A DNA stretch of 62,756 bases. Source: Pseudomonas reinekei (GTDB taxonomy: Bacteria > Pseudomonadota > Gammaproteobacteria > Pseudomonadales > Pseudomonadaceae). Shown here one piece after another: positions 8,987 through 16,847 of this stretch. The translations under genes were made by a program, and so were the position numbers. The DNA lies in NCBI RefSeq assembly GCF_001945365.1, contig NZ_MSTQ01000028.1, forward strand, positions 1-62,756, read 5' to 3'. The notes under the pieces are model-generated. The model was not told the origin of the DNA, did not search any database, and saw only the letters and a list, made by a program, of their open reading frames with translations. Position 1 is the first letter of the stretch. Each line of letters opens with the position of its first letter.

Positions 8987-10006
8987 TCAATCCTTCCCCA
9001 AAAGAACATCTCCGAAAGAAGTCCCCCAACCTGTAACTTCATCACTCATGACCACCTGTATCAACAAGCCTGCTCCAATACCCAACGCAATCACCACAAC
9101 TGCAGGGGCACTAACGGTTGCACCAATAATTACACCACTGGCAAAAACCAAACCATTGGTAGGCTGACTGTAAGCAGTTTTTTCAAGGAATTCATCGGTA
9201 CTCTCTGAACTTCTAATATCCATGACGAGTTGGGGACCAAATGCAAGCAGCGGCCCAGCTGCATTGCCAACAAGTACGCGACCCACGCCCCTTTGACCAT
9301 ACGCAGCGGCATCAACATGACTTGTCGCCCGCAACGCCTTGGCTGCGTTATGAGTAGGTATATGAATGACATCACCCACTACTTTGCCAGCGACTCTATA
9401 GATACTGGCTTTGGCTGATGCCGGTATTTCGAGATAAAGCGCACCCGCTATTCGAACAACTTTAATTCGCCCACGAAATGTTTTCTTTGCTGAGACACTA
9501 CCAGATTTGCCACGCGAGGCAATCCATTTTTTAAGTTGCTTCCTAGTTGATTTATCAATATCAAGAAGGTCTTCAACCTTGGCTGCTCGCGAGCCAGCAT
9601 GAATAAGCCCCCCAACACTTGCCAAGGTACCGGGCAGGTTCGCCGGTGAAAACAGCAATGGTCCAACTACAGGAATTGAAACTGCCTTTTTCTGTATCTT
9701 TGCAAATTGCTCTGCCGTGACATTTACAGCCTTTTTCAGTTTAGCAATAAGGGAGATCAGCAGTATCCAGTATTCCTCATATTCGTCTTCACTCAACTCT
9801 GCCTCAGGTGAACTCAATTCCTTTATGAGGAACTCAGCAGCACTCAGATCATCGGTAGAGTAGAGCCCTCCGATAGCCAATGAAGAAGGAAACGCTCGGG
9901 AAGCAATTTCACTTGGCCATGGTAGTGCCCCCTCACCTAACAACCCATCGTGGGGGCCAACACCCATTGGATCGGCGGCCGTACAGGGATAAAGTCCATT
10001 GTTCAT
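8987..10006 (-). CDS. Putative T6SS effector with a hydrophobic C-terminal half (family not recognised)
   Basis: A 339-residue protein with no signal peptide. Residues 1-75 form a conserved N-terminal block (YPCTAADPMG, then WPSEIASRAFP) shared with the decayed paralogue at 15.0-16.1 kb. The middle has SPANLPGTLASVG and TFRGRIKVVRIAG. The last third is rich in hydrophobic segments (about 235-255, 285-325), as in colicin-like or other membrane-acting toxins. The gene sits in one operon with a polytopic membrane protein and vgrG and is AT-richer than the core genes. Function is inferred from architecture and context; no catalytic motif is visible. Start ATG at 10006 follows AAAGGAGC. Confidence 0.6.
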   Translation of the reverse strand: MNNGLYPCTAADPMGVGPHDGLLGEGALPWPSEIASRAFPSSLAIGGLYSTDDLSAAEFLIKELSSPEAELSEDEYEEYWILLISLIAKLKKAVNVTAEQFAKIQKKAVSIPVVGPLLFSPANLPGTLASVGGLIHAGSRAAKVEDLLDIDKSTRKQLKKWIASRGKSGSVSAKKTFRGRIKVVRIAGALYLEIPASAKASIYRVAGKVVGDVIHIPTHNAAKALRATSHVDAAAYGQRGVGRVLVGNAAGPLLAFGPQLVMDIRSSESTDEFLEKTAYSQPTNGLVFASGVIIGATVSAPAVVVIALGIGAGLLIQVVMSDEVTGWGTSFGDVLLGKD

Positions 10007-10431
10007 GCAACAGCTCCTTTAAAAAGTGAAAATCCCTGGATCCTGCGCGGTCGCACATCTGATTATTTCGCTTTTGAAATACTTTCAAACCCTGTCATGG
10101 CTCAGCTTGCCGCAATGACAATCGCAAAAATCTCAAGCCCCTCCTGACCGCCAAAGATCACCAGAATCGGTTATTGTTCGGTAGGTAGCGGGGAATCGAA
10201 GGCGGTTAGCTGATTTTTCTGGGCGGTCAACTGCACGCTATCATTCGTTGCATCCTGCAAAAATTGGCCTCAAGTCAGCGATGGAAACCTCTTGAAAGTT
10301 CTTTGTCAAGGTAACGAAACACTTCTCAGTGATGGCAATTTGCCTGTTTTATTTTAGTTTTCGGTCAGTGCACCCTGCACTTCAGACGCTTGCCACGTAA
10401 GGCGAGTAGACAGGCTTACAGGGAGTTCGTC
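10007..10431. other. Divergent intergenic region between two effector modules
   Basis: About 425 bases separate the minus-strand effector operon from the plus-strand effector at 10432. I see no convincing ORF, no clear sigma-54 promoter and no terminator. An AT-rich stretch (about 10330-10362, TTTGCCTGTTTTATTTTAG) could hold a promoter for the plus-strand gene, but I cannot define -35 and -10 boxes with confidence. Confidence 0.5.
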
Positions 10432-11301
10432 ATGAGTTTGAGTGATACACAACTCGATCAGCTGGGCCGTGACATGGACAGCAATCAACATGAAATGGTC
10501 GTTCTGAGCATGGATGACGCAAACGCGTTGATAGCACAACGAAACGGCACCGCAGATACTGGCACCCAGCCACCAACCATGTGCTCCAGGACCCAACCGG
10601 AAATGCTGGATGGTCTTTGGGGCAACACGCAATCAATCTACAACGCGACCGTACATTCTTTCGTCAATACGAACTGGGGAGTACCGGCAGCGTTGGGCGC
10701 CTATGATGCGTACAACGTTGGCCGCTTGCTCAGTGACATTGGCGGAATTGGAACCAAGATTCGCGTCTTAATTAAAAACGGAAAGCGATATGTCGTTTTA
10801 ACCGGATATCCGGGGTTGCGGAACCGCTTGAAAGGAACTCGTTACGGGATTCGAAATGCTCAGTTAGTTGAGGTTGGAATAGACAAATATGGGATTCGAG
10901 GATCTTCAGTAAAAGGCTTTAAACTTTCTTGCTATGTCGCGGTTGGCATTGAAGTATTGGAATGGGTATTTAATGACGAGGCTGTACTTTCTGATCTTTT
11001 TGCAGCCGTTGGCGTTGAGTTAATTAAAGCAGGGATAGCGACTGCGATTGGGTATGCGGCTGCAATGGCGGCAGGGGCGCTTTTTACCGCCGCCGCATTT
11101 CCGGTCGCAGTTGGAGCGGTGGTGGTATTCGGCATAGGCATTGGGTTGAATGTTTTGGACAATCAGTACGGCATCAAAAATAGTGTAAAGTCTGGAATGC
11201 GCTACGCCCTTCATAACATAGAACAACTACACGAAAAAGCGACCAGAATCAGCATTAAAGACTTGCAAATATATACTGAAAAGTTGCCACCAGCGTCATA
11301 G
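10432..11301 (+). CDS. Putative membrane-acting T6SS effector, C-terminus apparently frameshifted
   Basis: 289 residues from the ATG at 10432, which follows AGGGAG. The N-terminus is polar. The middle holds GTKIRVLIKNGKRYVVLTG and LKGTRYGIRN. Residues about 175-260 are a long hydrophobic, Ala/Gly-rich segment, suggesting a pore-forming or membrane-inserted toxin. The reading frame ends at TAG 11299-11301, but the next frame stays open with protein-like sequence from GCC at 11287 to TGA at 11433-11435, ending in LPNISKLIFF. One extra A in the AAAA run at 11279-11282 would join them into 334 residues and bring the end to the start of the membrane protein downstream. Candidate effector by context; no family recognised. 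Confidence 0.6.
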   Translation: MSLSDTQLDQLGRDMDSNQHEMVVLSMDDANALIAQRNGTADTGTQPPTMCSRTQPEMLDGLWGNTQSIYNATVHSFVNTNWGVPAALGAYDAYNVGRLLSDIGGIGTKIRVLIKNGKRYVVLTGYPGLRNRLKGTRYGIRNAQLVEVGIDKYGIRGSSVKGFKLSCYVAVGIEVLEWVFNDEAVLSDLFAAVGVELIKAGIATAIGYAAAMAAGALFTAAAFPVAVGAVVVFGIGIGLNVLDNQYGIKNSVKSGMRYALHNIEQLHEKATRISIKDLQIYTEKLPPAS

Positions 11302-11431
11302 GCGAACTTATTGATCAAGCATACGACGAAACAAAATCCTGGATTGTCCGGAAAATACAGCCCAACGACCTTCCATTACCTAGCTGGCCAAAAGCTCCGG
11401 AACTACCAAATATATCAAAATTGATTTTTTT

Positions 11432-12007
11432 TTGAAGTCTAGATCACTTATGAACAATAAATCATGCGTATCTGCGCACTCCATGTCTCCTCTGGCCTTC
11501 AGACTAGGTGCTTTGGCCTTTGCCTTCTTCATGATACTCACGGGCTTTTTTTCGCTGTATTGGCTTTATGAACACGTGCTCCCAATTTACGGACGCATTT
11601 ACCGAAACGCTCCCGTTGTAGAGACTCCTTATCTAGCGTTCGGCCTATTGATGGCTCCGCCTATTGTATTAATCGGGATAATAGGTGCCTTTATTGCTGC
11701 TTGGACGGGAAAAAAATTTGACCCTCCAAAAAACTCCTTCTTGCTGCGCCTTCAAACTCTGATGTTATACCTGTGCTTCAAGACAATAATATATATTGTA
11801 CCCGCCACTATGATCCTGACCACTCTTACATTGCTCTATAAAGACTACACATCTTGCCCGAAGCTACTTATCTCTGGGTCGGCCTGGCAGTTGTTCTGGG
11901 TAAATGACGAAAACGCCTGCTTCAAGCCTACTCGCTATATCAATGATCATTGGCCTTGTAAAATGATCGGCGAGCAGGAGGTGTGCATACAGGTAGACGG
12001 AAGATGA
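11432..12007 (+). CDS. Three-segment membrane protein, candidate immunity to the preceding effector
   Basis: 191 residues from TTG at 11432, or 185 from ATG at 11450, which I slightly favour as a start codon. Three hydrophobic segments (roughly 25-50, 65-90, 105-130 from the TTG) are followed by a polar C-terminal region with four cysteines (ISGSAWQLFWVNDENACF and following), probably periplasmic. TTG 11432 overlaps the stop of the frame-restored effector (TTTGA), as in translationally coupled effector/immunity pairs. AT-rich. Role inferred from pairing; family not known to me. Confidence 0.6.
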   Translation: MKSRSLMNNKSCVSAHSMSPLAFRLGALAFAFFMILTGFFSLYWLYEHVLPIYGRIYRNAPVVETPYLAFGLLMAPPIVLIGIIGAFIAAWTGKKFDPPKNSFLLRLQTLMLYLCFKTIIYIVPATMILTTLTLLYKDYTSCPKLLISGSAWQLFWVNDENACFKPTRYINDHWPCKMIGEQEVCIQVDGR

Positions 12008-12184
12008 ACGACTTAAGAAAGATTCAACTGCTTTAATCAGCCAGCCTGATCAAACAACATTAGGTTGCGGGTGAGGGAACCGGCGCCGTTGAAGACTGTT
12101 GATCCTGCTGAACAGGGAGCTAAGGCGAAAGAGGCACCAGCTGTAAAATCTGCGAAAAGAACTGATATCACCCATCATCTAGCT
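12008..12184 (+). other. Short open remnant cut by IS66
   Basis: From TGA at about 12051 the frame stays open on the plus strand up to and just past the IS66 end at 12185. It encodes an Ala/Lys/Glu/Pro-rich, linker-like stretch (KTVDPAEQGAKAKEAPAV). There is no good start codon with ribosome binding site; GTG near 12071 is possible. It looks like a leftover of a longer gene interrupted or deleted at the IS66 junction. No matching continuation is seen after 14245. Confidence 0.4.
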
Positions 12185-12269
12185 GTATCCGATCCATGAA
12201 CACCACATTCAAAGCCAACTGTTGATCCGCAATGCTGTGCTCCCGATTCCTTTCAGGAGCCAGCAGCTC

Positions 12270-12630
12270 ATGATGCGACCCGACGCCAAAGTCGAAAAAT
12301 TGTACCTCTACCCCAAGCCCGTGGACTTCCGAAAATCCATCGACGGGCTGGCCGCTCTGGTCGAGTTGGATATCAAAGTCGCCGTGTTCGACCCGGTGCT
12401 TTTCGTCTTTCTGAATCGCCACCGTAACCGAGTGAAAATACTTTATTGGGAGCGCAACGGCTTCTGCCTTTGGCTCAAGCGCCTGGAATCCGAGCGATTT
12501 AAAACATAGCCTGAGGCCACCGACGAAGCCATCGTGTTGAGCGTCCAGGAGTTGAACTGGTTGCTCGACGGTTTTGACCTGTGGCGCAACCGTCCACATC
12601 AGGTTTTGACTCCAAGATTTGTCGCCTGAC
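12270..12630 (+). pseudogene. tnpB: IS66 TnpB with an in-frame amber stop
   Basis: TnpB starts at ATG 12270 and matches the left-edge copy (KVEKLYLYPKPVDFRKSIDG), but TAG at 12507-12509 follows ERFKT, where the other copy has TCG. Downstream the same frame continues with family sequence (DEAIVLSVQELNWLLDGFDL) to TGA at 12628-12630, so the full protein would be about 119 residues. A single C-to-A change explains the stop. Transposition would need suppression or TnpB in trans from the copy at the left edge. Confidence 0.8.
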
Positions 12631-12646
12631 AGGAATAATCCGGGGC

Positions 12647-14200
12647 ATGCCATCCATGCCAGACAACCTTCCTGATGACCCAGTGCTTCTCAAGCAGATG
12701 CTGCTTGATACGTACGAAACGCGCGCACGTGATCAGGAAGTCAAAGAGGCTTACGAGACTCATATCGTTGATCTGAAAGAACAGATCAAATTGTTGCGCG
12801 ACCGTATATTTGGTCGTAAATCCGAGCAAACGATTGAGCCCAACACACCGCAATTGGCCTTGTTCAACGAACCCGAAAGCGAGCCGATGCCAGTCGTCGA
12901 TGACGCCGAAGAAGAAGTCGTTGCGCCGACTAAGCGCCGTGGCAAACGCAAGCCACTGTCAGCTGATCTGCCGCGTATCGAAGTCATCCACGAACTGCCC
13001 GAGCACGAACTGACCTGTGCCTGCGGTTGCCGCAAGCATGTGATCAGCGAAGAAACCAGCGAGCAGCTGGATATCGTGCCGATGCAGATCCGGGTCATCA
13101 AACACATCCGCAAAGTCTACGGCTGCCGCGGTTGTGAAACGGCTCCGGTCACCGCTGACAAACCGGCTCAGTTGATCGAAAAGAGCATGGCCAGTCCGAG
13201 CGTGCTGGCCATGCTGTTGACCACAAAGTATGTCGACGGCTTGCCGCTGCACCGTTTTGAAACGGTGCTGAGCCGACACGGCGTAGAGATCCCGCGTCAG
13301 ACCCTCGCTCGCTGGATTATCCAGTGTGGCGAGCACTTACAACCGTTGCTGAATTTGATGCGCGACCGTTTGCTGGAAAGCCCGGTCATCCACTGCGATG
13401 AAACCCGCGTTCAGGTACTGAAAGAACCGGATCGAGACCCGACCAGCCAATCCTGGATGTGGGTGCAGGCCAGCGGGCCTCCGGATCGAAAAGTTGTGCT
13501 GTTCGACTACACCTCCAGCCGTGCGCAGGACGTGCCGCTGCGCCTGCTGGAAAGTTATCGTGGCTATGTCATGACTGACGATTACGCGGGTTATAACGCG
13601 TTGGCGTTGCAACCGGGTGTGGAACGTCTGGCGTGCATGGCCCCTGCCCGGCGCAAGTTCGTCGATGCGCAAAAAGTGCAGCCCAAGGGCAAGACGGGAC
13701 GTGCCGATATCGCGCTGACGATGATCAACAAGCTGTACGGCATTGAGCGCGAACTCAAGGATGTCTGCGATGAACAGCGTTTTATTAATCGTCAGGAAAA
13801 GAGCCTGCCGATCCTGGCCCAGTTGAAAAGCTGGCTGGATAAAACGCAGTCGCAGGTGACGCCGCGAAGTGCGCTTGGCAAGGCCGTTAATTATCTGGCC
13901 AGCAACTGGAGCCGTCTGGAGCGCTACGTGGAGGCCGGTTTTTTACCTTTCGACAACAATCCGGCGGAGCGTGCAATAAAGCCGTTTGTAATCGGGCGCA
14001 AGGCTTGGCTGTTCAGCGATACGCCCAAAGGCGCCACCGCCAGTGCGCAGATCTACAGCCTGGTCGAGACCGCCAAGGTCACCGGCCAGGAGCCCTATAC
14101 GTGGCTGCGCCACGTACTGGAAAGACTGCCGCATGCGCAGTCGGTCGCCGACTACGAAGCGTTGTTGCCGTGGAACTGCTCGCCAGAGATGCCACGGTAA
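12647..14200 (+). CDS. tnpC: IS66 transposase TnpC
   Basis: 517 residues from ATG 12647 (start MPSMPDNLPDDPVLLKQ); the open frame upstream overlaps tnpB and is unlikely to be used. An N-terminal coiled segment and leucine-rich part (about 20-60) precede the zinc-finger-like CACGC...CRGCE region (about 120-165). The DDE catalytic domain shows VIHCDETRVQ, the second acidic residue in MTDDYAGYN and the glutamate in NNPAERAIKPF, followed by the usual IS66 C-terminus. Length and catalytic residues are complete. Confidence 0.95.
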   Translation: MPSMPDNLPDDPVLLKQMLLDTYETRARDQEVKEAYETHIVDLKEQIKLLRDRIFGRKSEQTIEPNTPQLALFNEPESEPMPVVDDAEEEVVAPTKRRGKRKPLSADLPRIEVIHELPEHELTCACGCRKHVISEETSEQLDIVPMQIRVIKHIRKVYGCRGCETAPVTADKPAQLIEKSMASPSVLAMLLTTKYVDGLPLHRFETVLSRHGVEIPRQTLARWIIQCGEHLQPLLNLMRDRLLESPVIHCDETRVQVLKEPDRDPTSQSWMWVQASGPPDRKVVLFDYTSSRAQDVPLRLLESYRGYVMTDDYAGYNALALQPGVERLACMAPARRKFVDAQKVQPKGKTGRADIALTMINKLYGIERELKDVCDEQRFINRQEKSLPILAQLKSWLDKTQSQVTPRSALGKAVNYLASNWSRLERYVEAGFLPFDNNPAERAIKPFVIGRKAWLFSDTPKGATASAQIYSLVETAKVTGQEPYTWLRHVLERLPHAQSVADYEALLPWNCSPEMPR

Positions 14201-14296
14201 ACGACTGCCTCATCTGGAGGTAGGTGTAGTTCGTGGATCGCTTACGTAACTCCTGGAATCAATGTTCGGGCAACCACCGCGTTAACGCTCTGGTAG

Positions 14297-15020
14297 TCAG
14301 GAACCTGTCGACTGGCGCAGGGACCCCACCCATTTAAACAACCGGCCTAGCCACCAGCGGCTGCGGGCTTCGCGTATTTCTTCAATCTCCATAAATGTAT
14401 AAGGCACTGGCATATTACGTTCTTCGATATAGAGTGTACGCAGACCTCGAATAATGTGACGTGACAAAACCGAAATAGCCACTGAACACCCAGTACATAT
14501 TAATACTGCAAGTACATTGCTCGCCTGGGCATCTACCGACTTAAAAAAAACCCCACTTGCGAGCACTGAAACACCTACTATCAATCCGACGTTATAGCTT
14601 GTTTTTTTTCTGCTGCCGCCCTCGCGCGATTACTCTATTCCCTTTACATTCGAAAGGAAAAAAAGCTGTTTCCCCAACAAGTATTATGACAACGGTTAAA
14701 ACTACAGCTATCGCAGGAACCAAGCCTAGCAGCACAGCAAATACATTTCCTGCACCTAAGACTGCCGAAGCAGTAAGATAAGCTACCGTACAGGCTAAAT
14801 AGGCAAACAGGCCCACTGCGAGCAGAAACAAGGAAGACATATACAATACAAATCGCTCACAACAGTAAATTAGATATAAAACAAAGCCTAGAAAAACAAC
14901 AACAAAAATCAGATATACCCACCAAAAATAGCTTAAGCTTGATGGACCAAAGACACCAAACAGAGCAGCGGAAAAAAACATTATCCAGCCCCCTTTCTTT
15001 AAACTGTGAGAATCAATCAT
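14297..15020 (-). pseudogene. Decayed paralogue of the six-segment immunity protein
   Basis: A polytopic membrane protein paralogous to that at 8280-8984. The upstream part (from ATG 15020, or 14981 by comparison with the paralogue) runs into TAA at about 14591 just after GRQQKKN. Removing one A from the run of eight (T8 on the plus strand at 14602-14609) restores the frame through VGLIVGVSVLASG to the conserved tail LRTLYIEER...YTFMEIEEIREAR. The joined product would be 227-240 residues, close to the 234 of the intact copy. It starts a few bases after the stop of the likewise decayed effector. It may be a pseudogene, a slippage-controlled gene or a homopolymer sequencing error. Confidence 0.7.
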
Positions 15021-15029
15021 ATTTAGTAT

Positions 15030-16060
15030 TCATTTTGAAAGAATATCGCCAATTTTTTTATCAGCCCCTGTACTGCTCATAACCGCCTGCGTGGCAAGCC
15101 CAGCGCCCCAGCCAATCAAAACAATTAGCACTAAAGGAGCTGCACCTAGTGCGGCAGCTCCTAAATAAAAACTTACCGCCATGGTCGCCGCAGTACCAAC
15201 TGCAAACGAAGCAACATTAGTAGGCTGGCTATATGCAGACTTTGTATAAAATTCACCCATAGATGCCGAACTTGTATAGTCAAAATAAGCCTGCGGCCCA
15301 ACGGCCAGAGCAAAACCGACCGTATTACCCGTCATGAGCTTCAGCCCGCCTGCCGCTCCGCTGGAATGCAACATTGCACTCCTGTTCAATGCAGCCTTCG
15401 TTCCATAAACCGGAAGATGAGCAGCTTGCTGCCCTACCTGACCAAGTACCTTGTAACTCTGCGCTTGGGCGGTTATAGGCACTTCAAAATGCAATTGACC
15501 CGCAATCCGAATCAGTTTTATCCGGCCCTTGAAGGCTTTTTAGCTGAGGTTGAATTCGCTGTTCCACGACTATTGGCCCACTTGATGAGGTTTTTCTTGT
15601 TGGCAGCGGAGAGATCCAGCAAGTCTATAACCGACTTCGACTTGGAAAATGCTGCTACGCTGGTGCCTGCACTGGCCAACGTGCCCGGCAAGTTGGCCGG
15701 GGCGAACATCAAAGGACCTATCTCCGGGATGGCCTCTGCAGTTCTCTGTAATTCTTTCAGTGCTTCAACAGTAATGTCCATTGCAACCGACAGCTTCCTG
15801 ATTAGCGAGCGCAGCAGCTGCACGGACTCTTGTGTTTCACTGGGTGACATATCCGACTCAGGCGAAGCCAACTCATGCGCAAGAAACATCGCTGCGTTGT
15901 AATCGTTTGTCGCGTAATAACCGGCAAAATTTTGCGGCGCCGGGAAAGACCGCGAAGCGATCTCACTGGGAAATGAAAGACTGCCGCCACCAATCAATCC
16001 GGCTTGTTGACGCGTTCCGCGCGGGTTCGCAACTGTACAGGGTAAATACCTTTCGTCCAT
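15030..16060 (-). pseudogene. Decayed paralogue of the 339-residue putative effector
   Basis: Starts at ATG 16060 behind GAGGAGAGGG with the conserved N-terminal block (YLPCTVANPRG, FPSEIASRSFP) and SPANLPGTLAS-like sequence (APANLPGTLASAG). The frame stops at TAA about 15519 after SAKKPSRAG, while the next frame continues as FKGRIKLIRIAGQLHFEVP through YSQPTN to the hydrophobic C-terminus and TGA at 15030. One missing base near 15534-15542 explains the break; the repaired length is 343 residues against 339 in the intact copy. The N-terminal piece may still be made but would lack the hydrophobic toxin half. Confidence 0.75.
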
Positions 16061-16847
16061 GTTCCCTCTCCTCTTACCGCCTTCCCGAAAAAAACTTTCG
16101 GCAGAACCCGCTACGCGCCACAACAACTGACCTGCACTTCATGAGCCATACTCATGCGGGCTGTATCTGCGTACTAACACAATCTATAAAACTGCATTCG
16201 CGCCCGCTGCCCTGAATGACGCTGCGGCTCCTACCCTGTCGGAAAGTGCCGTAGGAATTCAGAAAAATTGAACTACGTCACACTTTTTCAAGAGCGATCC
16301 GAGCACGTGCGAAAGGAAACATCCATGCAATACACAGTGTCAAGCCGGTATTTTTTTACTCCGGAAATTATTCGCCCAAGTGCTGGCACGTCAATCTTGC
16401 TTCGGTATCGCTTCTCCCTTGATCACTGCAAAGCGTCAAACTACTGACATCAGATGAACCGGTTCACCTTTTTTAAAATTATTTTCAGTTAAAAATTGGA
16501 TCCATGGCCTCTCTGAAACCATTGAATTGACTGGCTTTCGGAACTGTCTGACAGACACATCCATCAAGTAGTAGCAAGCGGACATCATTGCGGCGTGTAA
16601 CAAAAACGAGAAAAAATCCGCCGCCGAATGAACTTTTCGATACGACGTGTTGCCATACACGACGTTACTGGCAACTCAATATCCATATGCCAGCATCGCA
16701 CTCCCGGTTATCCCCGGCAGTGTGTTTCCGTGATGACGAACATCAGTAATTAACCTCTCGTGGATCGATGTCCATGGAGAATCAAGTCACTCGACATGCT
16801 CCGGTTTTTATCCAGGAAGGCGTGGAGTGTTCAAGGACGATGTACCG
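16061..16847. other. Intergenic region between the effector island and the T6SS operon
   Basis: About 790 bases, AT-richer than the tss genes, between divergent blocks, so the promoter of the T6SS operon should be here. A weak 74-codon minus-strand ORF (16436-16660) has no ribosome binding site or family resemblance and is not called. A sigma-54-like TGGCACG...TTGC at 16384-16400 has wrong spacing. No terminator or repeat recognised. Confidence 0.5.

Larger units (their letters stand above)
12185..14245 (+). mobile_element. IS66-family insertion sequence with two genes
   Basis: About 2061 bases between imperfect inverted ends: GTATCCGATCCATGAACACC at the left and, read inwards from the right, GTAAGCGATCCACGAACTAC. 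It carries tnpB and tnpC; I see no tnpA, so it is of the shorter IS66 layout. The 8 bases outside each end (ATCTAGCT and GTAACTCC) do not match, so no target duplication is visible. The left terminus differs from the right at bases 4-6, and tnpB has a nonsense codon, so this copy may be inactive. Confidence 0.88.

Noticed and set aside
9130..9666. Small antisense and alternative-frame ORFs inside the 339-residue effector
   Set aside because: Overlap the supported frame, no start signals.
16384..16400. Sigma-54-like TGGCACG...TTGCT before the T6SS operon
   Set aside because: The GG-to-GC distance is 12 bases instead of 10, and it lies over 400 bases from the first T6SS gene.
16436..16660. 74-codon minus-strand ORF in the gap before the T6SS operon
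   Set aside because: No ribosome binding site, no family resemblance, and unusual composition for a gene.
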